Of a stretch of 64,000 bases of DNA, positions 33,695 through 43,474 are shown piece by piece. The notes under the pieces are model-generated. The model was not told the origin of the DNA, did not search any database, and saw nothing but the letters and a program-made list of their open reading frames with translations. Where the stretch lies: positions 1 to 64,000 of the forward strand of contig JAHBSM010000003.1 of assembly GCA_019639115.1 (NCBI GenBank), given 5' to 3'. The position numbers were made by a program, and so were the translations under genes. Position 1 is the first letter of the stretch. Each line of letters opens with the position of its first letter. Source of the stretch: Acidobacteriota bacterium (GTDB lineage Bacteria; Acidobacteriota; Blastocatellia; Pyrinomonadales; Pyrinomonadaceae).

Positions 33695-36135
33695 AGGTCC
33701 TTAAATTCGGCGGTACATCGGTAGGCAGCGCAGCCGCGATCGAGTCCGTGATCGATATCGTAAGGCGATCGGCGGCGGGATCGCGTGTCGCTGTCGTGCT
33801 GTCTGCAATGCACGGCACGACCGATATGCTGATCGATTCCGGGCGCCGGGCTGAGAGCGGCGACGATGGATACATAGAACGGATCTCGGAGATCGGCGAA
33901 AAGCATCAGTCGGCCATACAGGAGCTTTTCGGCGGCGAGGACGCCTACGAGATACGCGAATTCGTAGAGACAACGCTCCGCGAGCTCGAGGACATATGCG
34001 AAGGTGTGCGGCTGGTCGGCGAGCTTTCGCCAAAGACCCTTGACCGCATTCTCAGCTTTGGCGAAGTGGTTTCGTCTCGTATTTTCAGCGCGACACTCGA
34101 CTTTCGCGGTATCGACAATGTCTGGCACGACAGCCGCACACTGATCCGCACGGACTCGAACCACGGAGCGGCGGCGGTCGATCTAACTGAGACCGATCAA
34201 CGCCTGTCGCAGCTTTTTGCAGCGGATATGCCTGCAATAACGGTCTTTCCGGGATTCATCGCTTCGGATGCCGACGGCTACACGACGACGTTGGGCCGCG
34301 GCGGTTCGGACTACACGGCGGCTATCATCGCTGCCGCCGCCGGTGCCGAAGTGCTCGAGATCTGGACCGACGTGAACGGTATGATGTCGGCCGATCCTCG
34401 CTTTGTCCGCAATGTCCGCCGCATCTCGCACATCTCATATCGCGAGGCGATGGAGCTGTCGCATTTCGGAGCTAAGGTGATCTACCCGCCTACTATTCAG
34501 CCGGTCATGGTTCGCGGCATCCCGATACATGTACGCAATACGTTCGAACCGGACGAAGACGGTACTTTGATCGGATCGGAACCCGCGGCCGCCGAGACCG
34601 GGATGGTTCGCGGCATCACAAGCATCGACCGCATCGCCGTGCTGAACCTCGAAGGCAGCGGCATGGTGGGCGTGCCCGGATTTTCGCGACGGCTGTTTGA
34701 CGCTCTTTCGCGGGCGGGCATCAACGTCATTCTGATAACACAAAGTTCGAGCGAGCATTCGATCTGCGTCGCGATCGAAGACCGTTTTGCCGCCGCTGCA
34801 CGGTCGGCGGTCGATCGAGAGTTTGAGAACGAGATCGCAGTCGGCAAGATCGATCCGCTGAGGGTCGAAGAAGGATTCTCCATATTGGCGCTCGTCGGCG
34901 ACAATATGCGTTCGCACACGGGAGTCAGCGGCCGCATGTTCACGACACTCGGCCACAACGGCATCAACATTCACGCAATTGCTCAAGGTTCGAGCGAGCG
35001 GAATATCTCCGCGATCATCGCATCGACGGATGTCCGCAAGGCGATAAATACCCTGCACGAAGCGTTCTTCTCGGACGGCAGCAAGCAGGTGAATGTTTTC
35101 ATCGCCGGCACTGGCACGGTCGGCAGCCGTCTGATCGCACAATTGGATGCTCAGCAGGAGAAACTCCTGGCCGACCTGCGGCTCAATCTGCGTGTGACCG
35201 GAGTTGCTAACAGCCGGCGGGCGGTCGTTGGCGACGAAGCGATCGACCTGGGCAACCTGTCGGGCGAGATGGCGACCGCCCCCGAGATGTCGTCCGAGGC
35301 GTTCACTGACGCGATCATCGACCTCAATCTGCGCAATTCGATCTTTGTCGATGTGACGGCTAGCGACGAGGTCGTTCGGCATTATCAGAAGCTGCTCGCA
35401 CGAAGCGTCTCGGTGATCGCGTGCAACAAGATCGCTGCTTCGTCTGACCAGGACGCTTATGACAGGCTAAAAGCAACCGCTCGTGAATATGACGCTAACT
35501 TCTTTTTTGAGACGAACGTCGGTGCCGGCCTTCCCGTGATACACACTTTGAATGACCTAATACGGAGCGGCGATCGCGTAAGGCGGATCGAGGCCGTGCT
35601 GTCGGGAACGCTCAATTTTGTATTCAACAATTACGATGGTTCTCGGCCGTTCGCCGATGTCGTGCGGCAAGCCCGGGACGAGGGCTACACCGAGCCGGAT
35701 CCGCGGCTCGATCTATCTGGTACCGACGTCGCCCGCAAGATCCTGATACTTGCTCGCGAATGCGGCAGGCGGCTGGATCTCGAAGATGTGGAGATAAGCG
35801 GTTTCCTGCCCGAAAGCTGTCTCGCGGGCAGGGTCGAGGATTTCTTCGCCGAGCTTGCAAAGAACGAAACGCACTTTGCCGAGCTGCTCGCGGCGGCTGT
35901 CGCCGAGGGCCGTAAGCTCAAATACATAGCCACGTTCGACGGCGATCGAGCGGCCGCCGGGCTCGAAGCCATAGGCCCGGACCACAACTTCGCCGGGCTC
36001 TCAGGCAAGGACAATGCGGTGCAGTTCTATACGGATCGCTACCCGGAGCAGCCGCTGGTCATCAAAGGTGCCGGAGCAGGAGCGGACGTGACGGCCGCGG
36101 GAGTGTTCGCTGACATCATCCGGGCCGCCCGCTAG
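33691..36135 (+). CDS. thrA: Bifunctional aspartokinase / homoserine dehydrogenase
   Basis: Catalyses the first and third steps from aspartate to homoserine. 814 residues: aspartokinase with KFGGTSVGS (4-12) and TTLGRGGSDYTA, two ACT domains (about 310-455; LNLEGSGMVGVPGF, LALVGDNMRSHTGVSG), then homoserine dehydrogenase with NAD-binding VFIAGTGTVGSRL and catalytic region VLSGTLNFVFNNYDG...EPDPRLDLSGTDVARK. The ACT domains imply threonine feedback control. It overlaps thrC by four bases. Length matches the E. coli ThrA/MetL type. Confidence 0.97.
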   Translation: MKVLKFGGTSVGSAAAIESVIDIVRRSAAGSRVAVVLSAMHGTTDMLIDSGRRAESGDDGYIERISEIGEKHQSAIQELFGGEDAYEIREFVETTLRELEDICEGVRLVGELSPKTLDRILSFGEVVSSRIFSATLDFRGIDNVWHDSRTLIRTDSNHGAAAVDLTETDQRLSQLFAADMPAITVFPGFIASDADGYTTTLGRGGSDYTAAIIAAAAGAEVLEIWTDVNGMMSADPRFVRNVRRISHISYREAMELSHFGAKVIYPPTIQPVMVRGIPIHVRNTFEPDEDGTLIGSEPAAAETGMVRGITSIDRIAVLNLEGSGMVGVPGFSRRLFDALSRAGINVILITQSSSEHSICVAIEDRFAAAARSAVDREFENEIAVGKIDPLRVEEGFSILALVGDNMRSHTGVSGRMFTTLGHNGINIHAIAQGSSERNISAIIASTDVRKAINTLHEAFFSDGSKQVNVFIAGTGTVGSRLIAQLDAQQEKLLADLRLNLRVTGVANSRRAVVGDEAIDLGNLSGEMATAPEMSSEAFTDAIIDLNLRNSIFVDVTASDEVVRHYQKLLARSVSVIACNKIAASSDQDAYDRLKATAREYDANFFFETNVGAGLPVIHTLNDLIRSGDRVRRIEAVLSGTLNFVFNNYDGSRPFADVVRQARDEGYTEPDPRLDLSGTDVARKILILARECGRRLDLEDVEISGFLPESCLAGRVEDFFAELAKNETHFAELLAAAVAEGRKLKYIATFDGDRAAAGLEAIGPDHNFAGLSGKDNAVQFYTDRYPEQPLVIKGAGAGADVTAAGVFADIIRAAR

Positions 36136-36138
36136 ACC

Positions 36139-36165
36139 AAAAAAAGGGCCGCGGTTGCGGCCCTT
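36139..36165 (-). terminator. Intrinsic terminator of the pirin gene
   Basis: Minus strand: AAGGGCCGC (36157-36165 on the plus map) pairs perfectly with GCGGCCCTT (36144-36152), loop AACC, then seven T residues. It lies just past the pirin stop and four bases beyond the convergent thrA stop. There is no U tract in the thrA direction. Confidence 0.85.
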
Positions 36166-36170
36166 GACCA

Positions 36171-37064
36171 TTACTCGAGTTCTCCAAATTTGCCCATCTG
36201 AAAATCTCGCATCGCCTGGAGGATCTCTTCCCTTGTATTCATCAGGAACGGTCCGTATTGAGCGATCGGTTCGTTGAGCGGTTCTCCGCTCATCACAAGA
36301 AGAATGCTGTCTTCGGTCGCCTCGACGGTGATCGACTCGCCTTCGCGTTCAAAAAGCGCCAGATGATCGTGAGGCAGCACGTCGTCGCCGTTAAGTCTGG
36401 CCGACCCTTCGACCGCAAGTATCGCGGTCGTGTAGCCCGACGGATAGGTCAGGTCGATCCTTTCGCCGGCCTTTGGCTTCAGATTCAGCAAATGAACCGG
36501 CGAGAACGTCGTCGCAGGCCCCTTGGCTCCGCCGAATTCACCCGCGATGACCTCGACCTCGCCGCCGCCCGGCAAACTCACGTGAGCCATTTCGGCATTT
36601 GTGATCGCCTGATATTTCGGCTCGGTCATCTTGTCCTTTGCGGGCAGATTGACCCAAAGCTGCACCATCTGGAACGGCCCGCCGAGTTTGTTGCTTTCTC
36701 GTTCGTGATATTCCTTGTGCAGCAAACCACTACCCGCGGTCATCCATTGCACGTCGCCTTCGCCGATGATGCCTCCATTACCGCGGCTGTCATGATGCTC
36801 GACCTTCCCCTTGTAAGCTATCGTCACGGTCTCAAATCCGCGATGCGGGTGCGGCCCGACGCCAAAAGGCTCTTCTCGCGGCGGAAACTCGGTCAACGCA
36901 CCGTAATCCAGCAGAAAGAACGGACTCATCCTCTCGCCCGTCAGCGGCCCGTGCGGAAAAAATCCATGCACATTAAATCCATCGCCAACCCAATGCTTCG
37001 GCGGCGGTGCGACGATAAGCTCTACTCGCTTAACGTTAGTATCCACTTTTGCTTCCGGTGTCAT
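36171..37064 (-). CDS. Pirin family protein
   Basis: Bicupin metalloprotein; family members act as quercetin dioxygenases or redox-linked cofactors. 297 residues with the N-cupin iron ligands in GVGPHPHRGFETVT and in WMTAGSGLLHKEYHE, followed by a Pirin_C domain (about 180-297, including LPHDHLALFEREGE). Start ATG 37064 has an AAGGAG site seven bases upstream. It stands alone between convergent thrA and the OMT gene; physiological role not evident. Confidence 0.9.
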   Translation of the reverse strand: MTPEAKVDTNVKRVELIVAPPPKHWVGDGFNVHGFFPHGPLTGERMSPFFLLDYGALTEFPPREEPFGVGPHPHRGFETVTIAYKGKVEHHDSRGNGGIIGEGDVQWMTAGSGLLHKEYHERESNKLGGPFQMVQLWVNLPAKDKMTEPKYQAITNAEMAHVSLPGGGEVEVIAGEFGGAKGPATTFSPVHLLNLKPKAGERIDLTYPSGYTTAILAVEGSARLNGDDVLPHDHLALFEREGESITVEATEDSILLVMSGEPLNEPIAQYGPFLMNTREEILQAMRDFQMGKFGELE

Positions 37065-37174
37065 CTTGATACTCCTTGTCTCGGCCTTTGCCGGATCATG
37101 CTAAGAGTATGCATGAGTCCTGCCGTAAAGTAACCGTTAAATGTGATGACAGGGAACTAATACTTCAGGATGAC

Positions 37175-37807
37175 CTAGACCTTTCGACTTACCATAAGAC
37201 CGTCTCGAACTGGAAGCAGTATGTTCTCAACTCTCGTGTCGGCCTGGATCTTTTGGTTATAATCGTGGAGGGCTTGAGTGTTCTCGTCCTTGCTGTCGTC
37301 GAGGACCTTGCCGCTCCAGAGGACGTTGTCAGCGATGATGAAACCGCCGCTCGGTACCCGATCGATAACGAGATCGAAGTAATTCGAGTAGTTAGGTTTA
37401 TCGGCGTCGATGAATACGAGATCGAATGTTTCATTGAGCGATGGAATGATCTCAGTCGCAAGACCTAGATGAAACTCGATGCGATCCGCAAACTCGCTTC
37501 TTTCGACAAACGAACGTGCGACGGCGTTCGTGTCTTCCTGTATGTCCAATGTAATTACTCTGCCGCCGGTCGCGAGGCCTTCGGCAAAGCACAGTGCCGA
37601 GTAGCCGAGATACGTCCCGATCTCAAGCACCACTCGCGGACGCATCATATGCGAGAACATCGAAAGCAATCGTCCTTGCACAAAGCCCGATAGCATCGAC
37701 CGATCTTCGTAATGCGCGTAACAATGTTCCCGCAGCTCGCGCAGGATGTCGCTCTCACCCGAGGTAAAGCATTCAGCGTAACTTTGTATTTGCTCGGTAA
37801 ATATCAT
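37175..37807 (-). CDS. Class I SAM-dependent O-methyltransferase
   Basis: 210 residues of the caffeoyl-CoA/catechol O-methyltransferase family. The SAM site VVLEIGTYLGYSALCFAEGL (about 59-78), acidic VITLDIQED and metal-site residues FIDADKPNYSNYF (D in IDAD), IIADNVLWSGKV and a late LPVRDGLMVSRKV end are intact. Its ATG overlaps the stop of the upstream response-regulator gene (ATGA), so translation is coupled. Together with the AlaRS fragment upstream they look like one transcription unit. Substrate unknown. Confidence 0.88.
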   Translation of the reverse strand: MIFTEQIQSYAECFTSGESDILRELREHCYAHYEDRSMLSGFVQGRLLSMFSHMMRPRVVLEIGTYLGYSALCFAEGLATGGRVITLDIQEDTNAVARSFVERSEFADRIEFHLGLATEIIPSLNETFDLVFIDADKPNYSNYFDLVIDRVPSGGFIIADNVLWSGKVLDDSKDENTQALHDYNQKIQADTRVENILLPVRDGLMVSRKV

Positions 37808-38430
37808 AGGTCAACCCTCACCAATCCGCGCTTTATCGCGGTCGTTGCTGCCGAGGTTCGGTCCGATACGCCTATCTTACTGAAGATATTCTGGTTATGC
37901 GTCTTAACTGTGTTCTCGGATATGTCCAATGCGAACGCGATCTCTTTATTCGACATACCGCCAACGATCATGCGCAGTATGTTCGCCTCGGTAGGTGTCA
38001 GTTCCTCTTGACCGAGATTTTGACTGAGTATTTGGGCGATGTCGTCGGGAATGTATTTGCGGCCGGCCGCAACAGTTCGTATGGCATCGACCAGTTCGCT
38101 CGGAGAGACGTCCTTGCAGATATAACCGGCGGCTCCTTTCTTTAATGCCTTTGCGATCTCGGCATCGCCTGAATGATCGGCTAGCACGATGACGTTTGGC
38201 CGCGGCGTAATTACGAAGTAATTATCCAGGTCATCTATCGTACAACTGTCAGGGAACCGCAACCCGATTATAGTTACGTCCGGCCTCAGGTCCTTAAAAA
38301 GGTCAAAACCCACCGCCGCTGTGTCCGCTTCTGCGATGAGCTTGATATCAGATTCGGTGGCCAGGACCGTACCGATTCCGATCCGCGTGATCGGCTGGCT
38401 TTCGATTAATAGAACGTTGATCGGCGGCAT
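37804..38430 (-). CDS. NarL/FixJ-type regulator with degenerate receiver
   Basis: 208 residues with an N-terminal receiver-like domain (1-120) and a C-terminal LuxR/GerE helix-turn-helix (LTPTEANILRMIVGGMSNKE, then IAFALDISENTVKTH). The receiver lacks its phospho-acceptor: the position after PDVTII is Gly56 rather than Asp. The acidic pair at the N-terminus is reduced to E10-S11, and the beta-4 Thr/Ser is Ala. Only the switch lysine region (AAGYICKDV) is kept. It therefore probably cannot be phosphorylated in the usual way. No histidine kinase is adjacent. It lies 42 bases after the AlaRS fragment and overlaps the methyltransferase. Confidence 0.88.
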   Translation of the reverse strand: MPPINVLLIESQPITRIGIGTVLATESDIKLIAEADTAAVGFDLFKDLRPDVTIIGLRFPDSCTIDDLDNYFVITPRPNVIVLADHSGDAEIAKALKKGAAGYICKDVSPSELVDAIRTVAAGRKYIPDDIAQILSQNLGQEELTPTEANILRMIVGGMSNKEIAFALDISENTVKTHNQNIFSKIGVSDRTSAATTAIKRGLVRVDL

Positions 38431-38472
38431 GTTCCTCGGAGCTCTGTACAGGCGTTGAAGTTAGTCACGCAC

Positions 38473-39312
<840 letters not shown>

Positions 39313-39357
39313 TTATCACAAAGGTGCCTGCGTATAGATAGGAGCCCGGGCGCGAAC

Positions 39358-39406
39358 GAGCGAACAGGACTGCGAAACGCGGGCACGCTTCGGTTCGGGT
39401 TCGCTC
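39358..39406. other. Nested inverted repeat between msrB and the AlaRS fragment
   Basis: Outer arms GAGCGAAC (39358-39365)/GTTCGCTC (39399-39406) enclose CGAAACG (39373-39379)/CGCTTCG (39386-39392) with one wobble. It lies between the msrB stop and the AlaRS-fragment start, so it could belong to the 3' end of the former or the leader of the latter. No U tract. Confidence 0.4.
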
Positions 39407-39434
39407 ATACGATCTGGGGCTGAGATGGCTGGTG

Positions 39435-40016
39435 TTATTTACCAGGCTTGAACTTGAGTGCCACTGAGTTGATGCAATATCGCAATCCGGTCGGCTCTGG
39501 GCCATCGTCAAACACGTGTCCGAGGTGGCCCTTGCATCTGGCGCACTCCACTTCGGTTCGCACTTCGCCGGGGAGCGAGCGGTCCTCTTTTTCGATAATG
39601 TTGGCTTTGTAGGCGGCTTCGTAGAAGCTCGGCCAACCGGTCCCGCTGTCGAATTTAGCCTTTGACCTGAACAGAACGAGCCCACAAGCCGCACAGTGAT
39701 ATGTGCCGTCTTTTTTATTTTCCGTCAACGCACCAGTGAACGGCCGCTCAGTGCCCTGTCGCCTGAGAATGTAATATTCATCAGCCGTAAGCAGCCGTTT
39801 CCATTCCGCGTCAGGCCTATCTATCGCGACGCCATCGAACTCGGCATCGGTCAGATCCAAACGGTTCTCGACCGGCCGGGCAGCTGCGGCCTTTCGCGGC
39901 GTGGCCGTCGGGTCGGCTGCGGTGGCAGCGGCCATCTGCGGCAGCGGGTCAGTCGATATCACGATCGCCGCCGCAACCGCGGCAAACAGAGAAAGCATCA
40001 GAATATTTGATCGCAC
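39435..40016 (-). CDS. msrB: Secreted peptide-methionine (R)-S-oxide reductase MsrB
   Basis: Reduces methionine-R-sulfoxide in exported proteins. The start is the GTG at 40016, chosen because GGAGG lies seven bases upstream and the product then begins with a signal peptide ([20 protein letters not shown]); an ATG 17 codons earlier would spoil it. The 193 residues include the SelR domain (about 75-190) with zinc cysteines CAAC and [32 protein letters not shown] and the catalytic cysteine in RYCIN. An Ala/Pro/Thr linker follows the signal peptide. Periplasmic MsrB without a fused MsrA. Confidence 0.92.
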   Translation of the reverse strand: MRSNILMLSLFAAVAAAIVISTDPLPQMAAATAADPTATPRKAAAARPVENRLDLTDAEFDGVAIDRPDAEWKRLLTADEYYILRRQGTERPFTGALTENKKDGTYHCAACGLVLFRSKAKFDSGTGWPSFYEAAYKANIIEKEDRSLPGEVRTEVECARCKGHLGHVFDDGPEPTGLRYCINSVALKFKPGK

Positions 40017-40139
40017 GGCATTGCCTCCTTCCTTGGCCCGATTCGAATACAGTCCCGGCCCAAGCATTATATCCCTTCTAACGGCCTTGGAATTCCTGTA
40101 GCCGAAAACAGTTTCGCCCGGCAGTCAGAGGGCTTTCCC

Positions 40140-40184
40140 GTCCCGCACATAGGAGCACCCCTCCTTAACTCCAGCGTGCGGGAC
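40140..40184. repeat. Perfect 9-bp inverted repeat between fasciclin gene and msrB
   Basis: GTCCCGCAC (40140-40148)/GTGCGGGAC (40176-40184), enclosing AGGAG/CTCCT. It lies downstream of the fasciclin gene and upstream of msrB on the minus strand. No U tract. Its composition resembles the other word-like intergenic repeats here. Confidence 0.5.
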
Positions 40185-40237
40185 CCTTGGTGGTTTTGCC
40201 TCTGTCCTGACCGGACGAAACGCTTTTCGACCGCTTA

Positions 40238-40822
40238 TTAGTTGGGCAGCACGACGGTGTCTATGACATGGATGACACCGTTCGACTGACGAACGTCTGC
40301 GATCGTAACTGTGGACTTGCCGCCCTTCTCGTCCATGAGGACGACTTTGCCGCCTTCGATCATCGCGGTGAGTTTTCCGCCGGCGACCGTGGTGAGCTCG
40401 GCCTTGCCGCCGCCCGCTTTGATGGCTGCCATCACTGCCTTAGCGTCAAAATTGCCCGCGACCACGTGGTAGGTCAGGATCTTGACGAGCAGAGCTTTGT
40501 TCTCAGGCTTGAGAAGCGTATCGACCGTACCGGCAGGCAGTTTTTCAAAAGCACTGTTTACCGGAGCGAACACCGTGAACGGGCCGGGACCCGAGAGCGT
40601 CTCGACCAGGCCGGCGGCCTTGACGGCAGCGACGAGCGTGGTATGGTCAGCCGAATTGACGGCGTTCTCGATGATGTTCTTGTTCTTGTACATCGCCGCT
40701 CCGCCGACCATCGGGTTATCACCCTTCATTTTCTCCTTGCCGCCGTCGTACTGTGCTGACGCGGTCGTGGAACCGAAAGCGACGCCGAGCGTCAGAACCA
40801 AAATTGCAAAAATTGAACGCAT
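40238..40822 (-). CDS. Secreted fasciclin (FAS1) domain protein
   Basis: 194 residues: signal peptide MRSIFAILVLTLGVAFGSTT with likely cleavage after ASA, a short Lys/Gly/Asp-rich linker, then one FAS1 domain (about 48-194). The domain has the H1 motif GPFTVFAPVNSAFEKLP, the YHVV segment and the terminal IADVRQSNGVIHVIDTVVLP. FAS1 proteins mediate adhesion or surface interactions; the ligand is unknown. Single gene with its own promoter presumed upstream of 40822. Confidence 0.9.
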   Translation of the reverse strand: MRSIFAILVLTLGVAFGSTTASAQYDGGKEKMKGDNPMVGGAAMYKNKNIIENAVNSADHTTLVAAVKAAGLVETLSGPGPFTVFAPVNSAFEKLPAGTVDTLLKPENKALLVKILTYHVVAGNFDAKAVMAAIKAGGGKAELTTVAGGKLTAMIEGGKVVLMDEKGGKSTVTIADVRQSNGVIHVIDTVVLPN

Positions 40823-40946
40823 TACTCCATTCCCCCTTGTGTTTCTACAAATAAAATTTACTTAACCGAGAAAGAAAGCTCGTTTAACTTTCTTGCCGGT
40901 TAATTTCGGAGCAGGGCGGGGTTTGGATTCAGAGAAAATTCGAGCG

Positions 40947-41501
40947 TCAAACAGAGCGATCGACGAAGTCGTCCTCAGCAAACGTGTCTAGCGAGGTGAG
41001 TCGGTCGCGGATCAGGCCGTATTCAAATCCGCGTCGCATCAGGTGATCATAGAATCTTTTGAGGTCCTCTCGGGTGGACGGCCGCCCCTTCAGCCGGAGC
41101 CGTTTTTCGATCGCGATGTCGATCAGCTCGGTCTCGGGCATGGCCTCGAACGCATCGGTCACAGCCCGCTCGACGGTCGGCCGGTCGAGTTTTTTCTGCG
41201 ACAGCGAGTGCTGCAGGCGACGTCGTCCCTGCGGCCTCTGGCGGAGCTTGGACAAGGCAAGGTCGCGGGCGTACTGTTCGTCGTCTAGATACCGATATTC
41301 GGCGAGTTTTGCGATGACGCTATCTACGATCTCGGCGTCGGTCCAGAGCTTTTCGAGCAGCCGATCGCGAAGCTCGCTGACTGAACGCGGCTTGGCAGCC
41401 AGAAGCTTGACCGCGCGGTTCATCGTGCGTTCGCGTGAACGTTCGCGATCGCGGACCACGCGTTCGTCGTCACTCGGCAGTTGTTTTCTCGAACGCCACA
41501 T
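40947..41501 (-). CDS. recX: Regulatory protein RecX
   Basis: Modulator of RecA filaments. 184 residues of three-helix repeats: RAVKLLAAKPRSVSELRDRL, LAEYRYLDDEQYARDLA, and a C-terminal RRGFEYGLIRDRL repeat, preceded by an Arg/Glu-rich N-terminal extension. recA is not adjacent here. Divergent from truB, with 71 bases between them. Confidence 0.82.
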   Translation of the reverse strand: MWRSRKQLPSDDERVVRDRERSRERTMNRAVKLLAAKPRSVSELRDRLLEKLWTDAEIVDSVIAKLAEYRYLDDEQYARDLALSKLRQRPQGRRRLQHSLSQKKLDRPTVERAVTDAFEAMPETELIDIAIEKRLRLKGRPSTREDLKRFYDHLMRRGFEYGLIRDRLTSLDTFAEDDFVDRSV

Positions 41502-41572
41502 CTGGCATCGATTATATCCAAAAGCGGCGGGACGGGAATTACAATCGCCGCATATTGAAATAACATTGACGT

Positions 41573-42460
41573 GTGGACGGAATTCTCATCATCGACAAGC
41601 CCGCGGGCATTACCTCGCACGATGTCGTTAATCGCGTGCGACGCACTCTCGGCACCAAACGCGTGGGCCACACAGGAACTCTCGATCCGTTCGCTACCGG
41701 CGTGATGGTCGTGCTTGTCGGGCGGGCTACGCGGCTCGCTCAATATCTGGACAAGGACGAGAAGGAGTACGAAGCCGAGGTCGCGTTCGGCTTTGAAACG
41801 GACACGGGCGACCGCACCGGGACTCGCATCGCGTCCGCGACGATGCCCCTCGACGAACTGACGAGCGACCGAATAGGCGCCGTCCTGCCTTCGTTTCGCG
41901 GAGATATCGAGCAGGTGCCGCCAATGTTCTCTGCAAAGAAGATCGAAGGCCGAAAGCTATACGAGCTGGCCAGGCGCGGCGAAACCATCGAGCGAAAAGC
42001 AGTTGCTGTGACGATCTCGCGGCTCGAGATCGCCTCGGGCCTGCAGCCCGCTGACGCGGAGCCGAGCACGCTGCGTATGCGGCTTGTGGTCGCGTGCTCG
42101 GCGGGGACATACATACGGACACTTGCTTCGGACATAGGCCGCAGTGTCGGGGCCGGTGCCCATCTGGCGGAATTAAGAAGGACGCGTGCCGGCCGCTTTA
42201 CGATCGCAGATGCAGTGCCGCTCGACGATGTGAGCGCAGCGCATTTGAGGCCCGCGGGAGACGCCGTTGAGCATCTGCCTCGGTACGTTTTAAAGCCCGA
42301 CCGGATCGATCCGACGCGCAATGGAATGCCGACCCGTGTACTCGACACCGAACTGCCGGATGGCTCGTCCGTCCGTCTCGTAGCCGAGAACGGCGAACTG
42401 ATCGCCATCGGCCGTTTTGCCGCTGAAGAAAAATCTATACAGCCGCGTGTGGTTTTGTAA
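41573..42460 (+). CDS. truB: tRNA pseudouridine(55) synthase TruB
   Basis: Makes pseudouridine 55 in the T loop of elongator tRNAs. 295 residues from a GTG start (41573), which places MDGILIIDKPAGITSHDVVN at the N-terminus as in homologues. The catalytic Asp is D38 in VGHTGTLDPFATG. Also visible are YEAEVAFGFETDTGD, the SAKKIEGRKLYELAR loop and the RCSAGTYIR-type motif (VACSAGTYIRTLASDIG). A C-terminal PUA-like part follows. A hydrolase gene starts 15 bases downstream. Confidence 0.95.
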   Translation: MDGILIIDKPAGITSHDVVNRVRRTLGTKRVGHTGTLDPFATGVMVVLVGRATRLAQYLDKDEKEYEAEVAFGFETDTGDRTGTRIASATMPLDELTSDRIGAVLPSFRGDIEQVPPMFSAKKIEGRKLYELARRGETIERKAVAVTISRLEIASGLQPADAEPSTLRMRLVVACSAGTYIRTLASDIGRSVGAGAHLAELRRTRAGRFTIADAVPLDDVSAAHLRPAGDAVEHLPRYVLKPDRIDPTRNGMPTRVLDTELPDGSSVRLVAENGELIAIGRFAAEEKSIQPRVVL

Positions 42461-42475
42461 TAAGATAGCGTCGAT

Positions 42476-43474
42476 ATGAAGAAACGAAACCTTGCCATAG
42501 CGGTCGGTGGTGCGGCAGCGGCGGCCGTCGCCGTCAAAATGCTTACGCGAGCCGAGACCGTCAGGTGGGACGACGTCGCTTCTATGGTGCCGCACTCTGA
42601 TCGATCGCGGTTCATAAATGTTGACGGCATCCGGCTGCATTATCAGGAGTTTGGCGATGTTTCGGCGCCGCCGCTGATATTGATACACGGCTATACGGCT
42701 TCGGCATATGTGTGGAAAACATCGGCGCCCAAACTTGCCGAGTCCGGATGCCGCGTGATCGCTGTCGATCTCGTCGGGTTCGGTTATTCTGAGAAGCCGC
42801 GATGGTTCGATTATTCGATACAGGCCCAGGCTCGGATCATCGCTCGATTCATGGAGCGGCTCGGGATCGGGCGCGCGGTGATCGTCGGGAGTTCATACGG
42901 AGGCGCCGTAGCGCTGAATCTGGCTCTCGACTATGCCGAAAAAGCTGCTCGGCTTGTGCTTGTCGATACAGTGATCAACGACGCGCCGAAACGCCACCCG
43001 ATACTGCGACTTGCCGCACTGCCCGGCGTCGGCGAAGTTATAACGCCTTTTTTTGTTGATTCTAAGGCGTTTTTGCGGCTGCGTATGCGCGGCACTTTGG
43101 CTCCGGCCAATCATCATCTGATCTCGGACGAACGGATCGAATCGATCCGGCGGCCGCTGCACGCCGCTGACGCGCATCATTCGGTGCTCGCGACCTCGAG
43201 GAACTGGTTCGCCGACCGGATACAGCAGGATGCCGAACTGATCACGCAGCCAACGCTCATCATTTGGGGCGACCAGGACTCGGTCATCCCGATACGCCAC
43301 GGCTATCGTTTGCACCGGTTGATGCTGAATTCGCGTATGGTCGTGATCCGTGATTGCGGCCACGTCCCGCAGGAAGAAAAGAGCGAGCTGTTCTGCGAAC
43401 TCGTGACCGAATTCTGCCGTGACGCCAAAGGCCGGATCTCCGAGCCCGATGAACGCGCCGAACTTGTGGCTTGA
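42476..43474 (+). CDS. Membrane-anchored alpha/beta hydrolase
   Basis: 332 residues with an N-terminal Lys/Arg segment and hydrophobic anchor (about 5-20). The alpha/beta-hydrolase core has oxyanion HGYTAS, nucleophile elbow G138-S-S140-Y-G142, acid in IIWGDQDSVIP and histidine in RDCGHVPQEE. Substrate unknown; similar proteins include haloalkane dehalogenase-like and esterase-like enzymes. It follows truB by 15 bases and overlaps the next gene by 26 bases. Confidence 0.85.
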   Translation: MKKRNLAIAVGGAAAAAVAVKMLTRAETVRWDDVASMVPHSDRSRFINVDGIRLHYQEFGDVSAPPLILIHGYTASAYVWKTSAPKLAESGCRVIAVDLVGFGYSEKPRWFDYSIQAQARIIARFMERLGIGRAVIVGSSYGGAVALNLALDYAEKAARLVLVDTVINDAPKRHPILRLAALPGVGEVITPFFVDSKAFLRLRMRGTLAPANHHLISDERIESIRRPLHAADAHHSVLATSRNWFADRIQQDAELITQPTLIIWGDQDSVIPIRHGYRLHRLMLNSRMVVIRDCGHVPQEEKSELFCELVTEFCRDAKGRISEPDERAELVA

